This document shows, piece after piece, positions 41,976-45,660 of a stretch of 45,660 nucleotides of DNA. The notes beneath the pieces were generated by a model, which saw only the letters and a list, made by a program, of their open reading frames with translations, had not been told where the DNA came from and ran no database searches. Source of the DNA: Clostridiales bacterium (GTDB taxonomy: Bacteria > Bacillota > Clostridia > Oscillospirales > CAG-272); assembly GCA_003523225.1 (NCBI GenBank), contig DPGK01000029.1, forward strand, positions 45,487 through 91,146, in the 5' to 3' direction. The translations under genes and the position numbers were made by a program. The number at the start of each line of letters is the position of its first letter. The stretch's first letter is position 1.

Positions 41976-42446
41976 TTATATGGTGAAGTCGTTTTCTTCC
42001 TTAAGCGCCACGGCTTCCTCAAAGGCATTTTTGACTACTCTGAGGCACAGCCCGACGAAAAAGGCTATAAACGCCACGGCTCCGGAAAGATAAAAGGACG
42101 GGGTAAGCGCGGCAAACAGCACCGAGGCGGCAATGCAGCCCCATGATACCGCGCGTATGCGCGCCACATTTGAGGGGCAGAACACCTCCCCGCGCCGTAT
42201 GGCAAGCAGCAGCGTAAGCAGAACTGTGTCGCATACTGCGGCGACCGCCAGAATGAGATAGGCGACGGTCAGTATGAACGGAAAGCTGCCGAAGAACAGT
42301 GGGAGATCCTGTGCCGAGGACTTGAGATTGTAAAGCAGCCCGGCAAGCCGTGGCATGAACACTGCCGACACGGCAATTGCGGCAAGGGTGAGAACGGAAA
42401 GAACCAAAGATATGACGCAGGAAGCGCGTCGTCCGATTTTCAGCAT
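41976..42446 (-). CDS. DUF2975 family membrane protein
   Basis: A 156-residue protein with four membrane helices of the DUF2975 family. VAYLILAVAAVCDTVLLTLLLAIRRGEVFCPSNVARIRAVSWGCIAASVLFA contains the family's RRGEVF-x(4)-N-x-x-x-IR motif, near residue 90. The function is unknown; partners are usually small XRE regulators, as here. An ATG at 42458 is too close to the AAAGGA site, and an in-frame upstream start at 42509 lies beyond the promoter; the ATG at 42446 has it twelve bases upstream and is preferred. First gene of the DUF2975-XRE-DUF4173 operon. Confidence 0.83.
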   Translation of the reverse strand: MLKIGRRASCVISLVLSVLTLAAIAVSAVFMPRLAGLLYNLKSSAQDLPLFFGSFPFILTVAYLILAVAAVCDTVLLTLLLAIRRGEVFCPSNVARIRAVSWGCIAASVLFAALTPSFYLSGAVAFIAFFVGLCLRVVKNAFEEAVALKEENDFTI

Positions 42447-42499
42447 GATGAGTACCATTCCTTTTGCTTTTTGGGGCGTATCATCCGCCCGTCGGGAAC

Positions 42500-42528
42500 A
42501 GTATACCACATGAAGAATTGTTTGTCAA
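42500..42528 (-). promoter_or_regulatory. Sigma-A promoter of the DUF2975 operon
   Basis: On the minus strand TTGACA (42523-42528), 17-base spacer, TATACT (42500-42505). Transcription would begin near 42493. Confidence 0.8.
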
Positions 42529-42535
42529 TAGAAAT

Positions 42536-42552
42536 TTATCGAAAAACGATAA
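42536..42552. promoter_or_regulatory. Operator-like palindrome upstream of the DUF2975 promoter
   Basis: TTATCG (42536-42541) and CGATAA (42547-42552) are exact inverted copies around AAAAA. The centre lies about 16 bases upstream of the -35 box, a place where a dimeric regulator such as the XRE protein of the operon could bind. The stretch 42553-42748 shows two more weak hairpins (TTGCTTT/AAAGCAA, 42640-42676; ATATGCG/CGCATAT, 42687-42715) and no gene. Confidence 0.5.
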
Positions 42553-42748
42553 TTTTTTATTCTTTTTCAAACGGCTTCTTACCGTATGCGAGTGACCGTG
42601 CATACTTTGCGAAGAATGCTGCAAGGTTTGGAGGTCGGCTTGCTTTGTATAAAAATACAGATATTCAAAAAAGCAAAGGTTCATATATATGCGTGGGCGG
42701 GGGATATCCGCATATTCGGAAAAATATGATTTTTTATAAAATAAATCA

Positions 42749-42777
42749 TTGACACAGAAGTAATTTAATATTATAAT
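42749..42777 (+). promoter_or_regulatory. Consensus promoter of the zinc-ribbon gene
   Basis: Perfect TTGACA (42749-42754), 17-base spacer, perfect TATAAT (42772-42777). The start at 42869 lies about 85 bases beyond the predicted transcription start. Confidence 0.85.
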
Positions 42778-42868
42778 TATAAAAAACAAATAATGTTCCG
42801 CGCAGTGGCGGGGTGCATTCGCGCCGCGGTTCGTTGCGTATATATGTTTTAGAAAAGGAAATATCATC

Positions 42869-43462
42869 ATGGCGAAATTTTGCTCGAATTGCGGCGCGCC
42901 GCTTGACGAGGGATCGACTTCATGCTCTGCCTGCGGCCATGACCCGGCAAGCGAAGCTCCTGCGGCTGATACTCCTGCCGTGACCGCAGCTCCGGCTAAG
43001 GAAGCACCGAACGCAAGTCAGGTACAGTACATACCCTGTCAGCCTCAGCCTGCCGATAACGCGGAGACAAAGGTAATAAGTACCGGAGCGTTTTTCGGTC
43101 TTATGCTGCTTTTTTCGATTCCCGTTGTCGGCTTCATCTCCGCTCTTATCATGACCTTTGCCTGCAGGAACAAAAATCTCAGGCATTATGCGCTTGCGGC
43201 ACTGATATGGATGCTCGTTGCAATTGTCCTGACAGTGATCCTCGGCGCTGCTGCACTGTTCATTCTGCGTATGTTTTCTGTGACGCTCAACACCCTGCTG
43301 TCAGAGGCGCTCGGAGTCGAGCCGGGAAGTCATGGTCTTGAGGATCTCATCGAGCAGTATGCGCGTATGTACGGCTATGAGCTTCCCGAGGATTTTATGA
43401 TCCCCGATGATTTAATAGTCCCCGATCGCTTTGGCGAAATAACGGTTCCCTCGGAACAGTAA
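42869..43462 (+). CDS. Zinc-ribbon membrane protein of unknown function
   Basis: A 197-residue protein with an N-terminal zinc ribbon (CSNCG and CSACG, residues 5-9 and 20-24), an Ala/Pro-rich linker of about 45 residues, and two membrane helices (roughly 70-92 and 108-132). The C-terminal 55 residues are acidic and follow the second helix. I do not recognise a specific family beyond the zinc-ribbon type. GAAAAGGAAA lies before the ATG. The strong promoter suggests marked expression. The next gene encodes a second protein of similar architecture. Confidence 0.8.
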   Translation: MAKFCSNCGAPLDEGSTSCSACGHDPASEAPAADTPAVTAAPAKEAPNASQVQYIPCQPQPADNAETKVISTGAFFGLMLLFSIPVVGFISALIMTFACRNKNLRHYALAALIWMLVAIVLTVILGAAALFILRMFSVTLNTLLSEALGVEPGSHGLEDLIEQYARMYGYELPEDFMIPDDLIVPDRFGEITVPSEQ

Positions 43463-43525
43463 ACCGGGCGGAGATCAAATTGATTAAAAATTATTTTTAA
43501 TATATATTTACGGAGGAAATTTATC

Positions 43526-44047
43526 ATGGCATTTTGCTCAAAATGCGGAGAAAAACTTGATGATGGAGTGAAGTTCTGCCAGAAGTGCGGAGCACCTGTT
43601 GACGGCGCTGAAACCACGCAGCAGAATCAGCAGAATCAGCAGAATCAGCAGAATCAGAAGGGCGGCTTTGAGGCTGTCTTCAATACCCCGGACACCACTT
43701 CGGAGTATGATCCCAAGGACGTCAGCGACAACAAGGGTATGGGTGTGCTTTCCTACATTGGTATTCTGGTGTTGATCCCTATATTGGCGGCAAAGAATTC
43801 GAAATTCGCACGCTTTCACTCAAATCAGGGACTTGTCCTGCTGATTGCCGACGTCGCCGTGTCGATAGTGTCCGGAATACTTAACGCAATATTTGGCGGT
43901 ATTATTGTTCTCGGCACGATAGTAAGCATCGTCTGCTCGCTTGCCGGACTTGCCCTGCTTGCTCTTGCTATCCTCGGTATCGTCAATGCCGCCCAGGGTA
44001 AAGCAAAAGAGCTTCCCCTTATCGGCAGCATCAAGCTGCTCAAATAA
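43526..44047 (+). CDS. Zinc-ribbon protein with DUF4870/Tic20-like membrane domain
   Basis: A 173-residue protein. The N-terminal zinc ribbon has CSKCG and CQKCG (residues 4-8 and 19-23). A Gln/Asn linker follows, encoded by tandem copies of CAGCAGAAT. Then come three membrane helices with the DUF4870/Tic20-like pattern: GVLSYIGILVLIPILAAKNSKFARFHSNQGLVLLI. That family occurs in many bacteria without a known function. CGGAGGAAA before the ATG supports the start. It follows the first zinc-ribbon gene by 63 bases and likely shares its transcript; a strong terminator follows. Confidence 0.83.
   Translation: MAFCSKCGEKLDDGVKFCQKCGAPVDGAETTQQNQQNQQNQQNQKGGFEAVFNTPDTTSEYDPKDVSDNKGMGVLSYIGILVLIPILAAKNSKFARFHSNQGLVLLIADVAVSIVSGILNAIFGGIIVLGTIVSIVCSLAGLALLALAILGIVNAAQGKAKELPLIGSIKLLK
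43619..43657 (+). repeat. Tandem 9-bp repeat CAGCAGAAT
   Basis: Four exact copies of CAGCAGAAT plus a partial CAG encode QQN repeats in the linker of the zinc-ribbon protein. Copy number can change by slippage without a frameshift, so linker length may vary between strains. Confidence 0.9.
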
Positions 44048-44098
44048 TCAGACATTTTTTGCCCTGCGACATTGCGCGTCAAGACATAAAATTTCTGA

Positions 44099-44138
44099 CA
44101 AAATCCCCGCGGATAAAACATCCGCGGGGATTTTGTGT
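44099..44138 (+). terminator. Terminator after the zinc-ribbon genes
   Basis: CAAAATCCCCGCGGAT (44099-44114) pairs with ATCCGCGGGGATTTTG (44120-44135). TTTT lies inside the 3' arm, and TGT follows. Confidence 0.85.
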
Positions 44139-44249
44139 ATATGCAGCATCCCGAATATTGTATTGCTTTAAAAAATGAATGCAAATGAGGAAAACAAGTA
44201 TATACCAAGAGGAATTAATAAAATATTAAGAAAAAACGGATATGTACTA

Positions 44250-44278
44250 TTGACTTTTCATTAATTACATAATATAAT
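44250..44278 (+). promoter_or_regulatory. Sigma-A promoter of the secreted Cys-rich protein
   Basis: TTGACT (44250-44255), 17-base spacer, TATAAT (44273-44278). The stretch 44139-44371 is otherwise AT-rich with no gene. The first 13 bases equal those of the plsY promoter (1251). Confidence 0.8.
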
Positions 44279-44371
44279 TAGTAGTGGAAATATTTTTCGA
44301 CATTTTTCTTCGTCTTATAGTGATATCTGCTGCTACAAACAAATAAAATTTTGCATGAAAGGAGAAGCGAC

Positions 44372-45526
44372 ATGAAAAAGAACAGGATCATTCCGATCCT
44401 CTGCGCTGTCATTCTGTCCGCTGTTGTGCTTACAAGTGTGATAGCTGCAGCGTCATTGCCGAATCGGCAAAACGGAAACGGCGGTGCATCCGATACGCGG
44501 TCCGACCTTTCGGGCGGTATAACAGCTGACGTCGGGTCAACCGATACAGTATCCGCTCCACGTGCGCAAACCAAGGAGGAGCGTATTGCCGTGGTTCAGT
44601 CAAAAATTACCCGTGAGGACGTCTGGGCTGATGTTTCCGCCAAGATAGCCACATGGGACAACAGCGAGGAGGCTGCAAGGCGGTTTGAGGAGTTCAAAAT
44701 GAATCACACCTGCCGCGAGGGAGTCATCTGTACTCATATGCCGAGTATGTACTGGCTCAGAACCGGAAACTATCAGCAGCCAAGTGACCCGGTAAGCATT
44801 CATTTCAGTCAGATAGCAAGCGAATATCAGGCGTATATTGACGCAGAGAAAAAGCGGGAGGAATGTACCCACGAGAACGGTCTTGTGTTTCATGACACGG
44901 ATACCGGCGCGTACAGCCTTGTCTGCCCTGATTGCGCCGCAAAGCGGACAATAAGCTTAGGTGATGTATCCAGTGAAGCAAATGCTGACAGTGAAGTGGG
45001 ATTAGTAACAACACGTGCTATTACAACAAACTCAGTGCTAACTTCCGGATGCGCGCACACGTATACCGATTGGATCTGGTACAATACCACTCAGCATGTG
45101 AGGATATGCACAAAGTGTTCGGCATATTCGTACGGTTCTCACAGCATTGTTGAAGCCGATTGCGTGACCTTCAGACACTGCACGATCTGCAACGGACGTG
45201 ATTCTTCATGGCAGATAGCATACGGTCATGAGCTTGCGTACGATTTTGACTGGGATGCGTGGGATTTTGAAAATGAAAGCAGCTACTATCATTTTTATCG
45301 TTGTGTCCGAAAGGACGATTACCTTGAACCTATCTGTGACTATGTAATAAGCAGATCTGCGTGTGATTTTACCGCGCGCTATTGGGATCCGGCTGTGAAC
45401 GGAAAGCACGAGGTCTATCATGTTTGTCCTTACTGCATAATAACTTTTTACGAGAATGACGCCGTGTGCGAAGCCGCAAACGGCAGAACATGCAGCTATT
45501 GTTTGAACCCTAACCCGTTCAACTGA
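44372..45526 (+). CDS. Secreted Cys/His-rich protein of unknown function
   Basis: A 384-residue protein with an N-terminal Sec signal sequence or anchor (KKNRIIPILCAVILSAVVLTSVIAAAS). The mature part begins with a Gly/Ser/Asp-rich linker (30-65), a helical region (about 65-150) and then a Cys/His-rich half. Repeated pairs occur: CTHENG..CPDC; CAHTYTDW..HVRICTKCSAYSYGSH; CVTFRHCTIC; and HVCPYC near the end, then CSYC at the C-terminus. The H-x-C-x-x-C units suggest metal-binding knuckles, as in secreted repeats of clostridia that read H-x(n)-W-x(n)-C-x-x-C. I do not recognise the family. GAAAGGAGAA before the ATG supports the start; a TTG at 44351 is less likely. Confidence 0.8.
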   Translation: MKKNRIIPILCAVILSAVVLTSVIAAASLPNRQNGNGGASDTRSDLSGGITADVGSTDTVSAPRAQTKEERIAVVQSKITREDVWADVSAKIATWDNSEEAARRFEEFKMNHTCREGVICTHMPSMYWLRTGNYQQPSDPVSIHFSQIASEYQAYIDAEKKREECTHENGLVFHDTDTGAYSLVCPDCAAKRTISLGDVSSEANADSEVGLVTTRAITTNSVLTSGCAHTYTDWIWYNTTQHVRICTKCSAYSYGSHSIVEADCVTFRHCTICNGRDSSWQIAYGHELAYDFDWDAWDFENESSYYHFYRCVRKDDYLEPICDYVISRSACDFTARYWDPAVNGKHEVYHVCPYCIITFYENDAVCEAANGRTCSYCLNPNPFN

Positions 45527-45660
45527 ACCTGAACGCCGCAACTGCGGAGGCTATTCTTTGGCGCAAGACCTCTTCGACGGCTGGTAAATGATATTGTCAG
45601 GCAGCAGATATTAAAGTCAACGATAAAGGTTTTACGCCGAGGGGTGTTAAAAAATTCCTT
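45527..45660. other. Right-edge non-coding stretch
   Basis: Apart from a short CCGCA/TGCGG stem near 45537-45548 I see no gene, T-tract or promoter with certainty. The sequence is cut by the window edge, so a gene could begin just beyond. Confidence 0.3.

Noticed and set aside
43619..43657. CRISPR-like short repeat array.
   Set aside because: The 9-bp units are contiguous, in frame and without spacers.
1..45660. Mobile element, prophage or integrated defence island.
   Set aside because: I see no transposase, integrase, phage gene, terminal repeats or tRNA-linked attachment site anywhere in the window.

Overview
The window looks like a chromosome segment of an anaerobic Firmicute of the class Clostridia, probably near the Ruminococcaceae/Oscillospiraceae. 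The evidence is the Firmicute-type rpoB-rpoC and rpsL-rpsG-fusA-tuf order, Gram-positive Shine-Dalgarno sites, FMN, SAM-I and lysine riboswitches, clostridial families (YtvI-like AI-2E protein, TIGR03960/DUF2344 pair, DUF2975 with an XRE regulator, DUF4173) and a very uniform promoter grammar: eleven sigma-A type promoters on both strands, every one with a 17-bp spacer. No phage, transposon, CRISPR array, tRNA or rRNA gene is visible. Taxonomy below class level is inference.

Layout. 1-5.9 kb: a GNAT acetyltransferase (-) diverges from plsY (+), which is coupled to a methyltransferase gene interrupted by an in-frame TGA. A FolC-shaped protein without its P-loop follows, then a convergent YtvI-like membrane protein. 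6-18.8 kb: rpoB-rpoC from a consensus promoter, then the str operon from its own consensus promoter, whose -35 box lies inside a perfect inverted repeat. rplJ-rplL are not upstream of rpoB, and no L7Ae-type gene lies between rpoC and rpsL. S12 carries arginine at the position equivalent to E. coli Lys88. 18.8-29.5 kb: an FMN riboswitch with ribU and a coupled small membrane protein; a SAM-I riboswitch with metK; a small anchored protein behind a hairpin that hides its ribosome binding site; recD2-comFC; a stand-alone mreB; a MATE exporter and a PepD-type dipeptidase.

29.5-32.2 kb (-): an ABC amino-acid importer behind a complete lysine riboswitch and terminator, so very probably a lysine importer. 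Its binding lipoprotein has its two halves in swapped order: the segment normally C-terminal comes directly after the signal peptide, and the segment normally N-terminal ends the protein. This natural circular permutation is the most unusual thing in the window. 32.4-38.7 kb: rlmB, then a 920-residue acidic membrane protein that appears to be a P-type ATPase relic without the phosphorylated aspartate, then the TIGR03960 radical-SAM/DUF2344 pair.

38.7-45.7 kb: accessory envelope genes. These are VanZ-like and anchored hypothetical proteins (-), a DUF2975-XRE-DUF4173 operon (-) with an operator-like palindrome at its promoter, two zinc-ribbon membrane proteins (+), and a secreted Cys/His-rich protein of unknown function (+).

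Three genes (FolC-like, P-type-ATPase-like, permuted binding protein) are rearranged or catalytically stripped members of well-known families. These, with the TGA-interrupted methyltransferase and the S12 substitution, are the points most worth checking.
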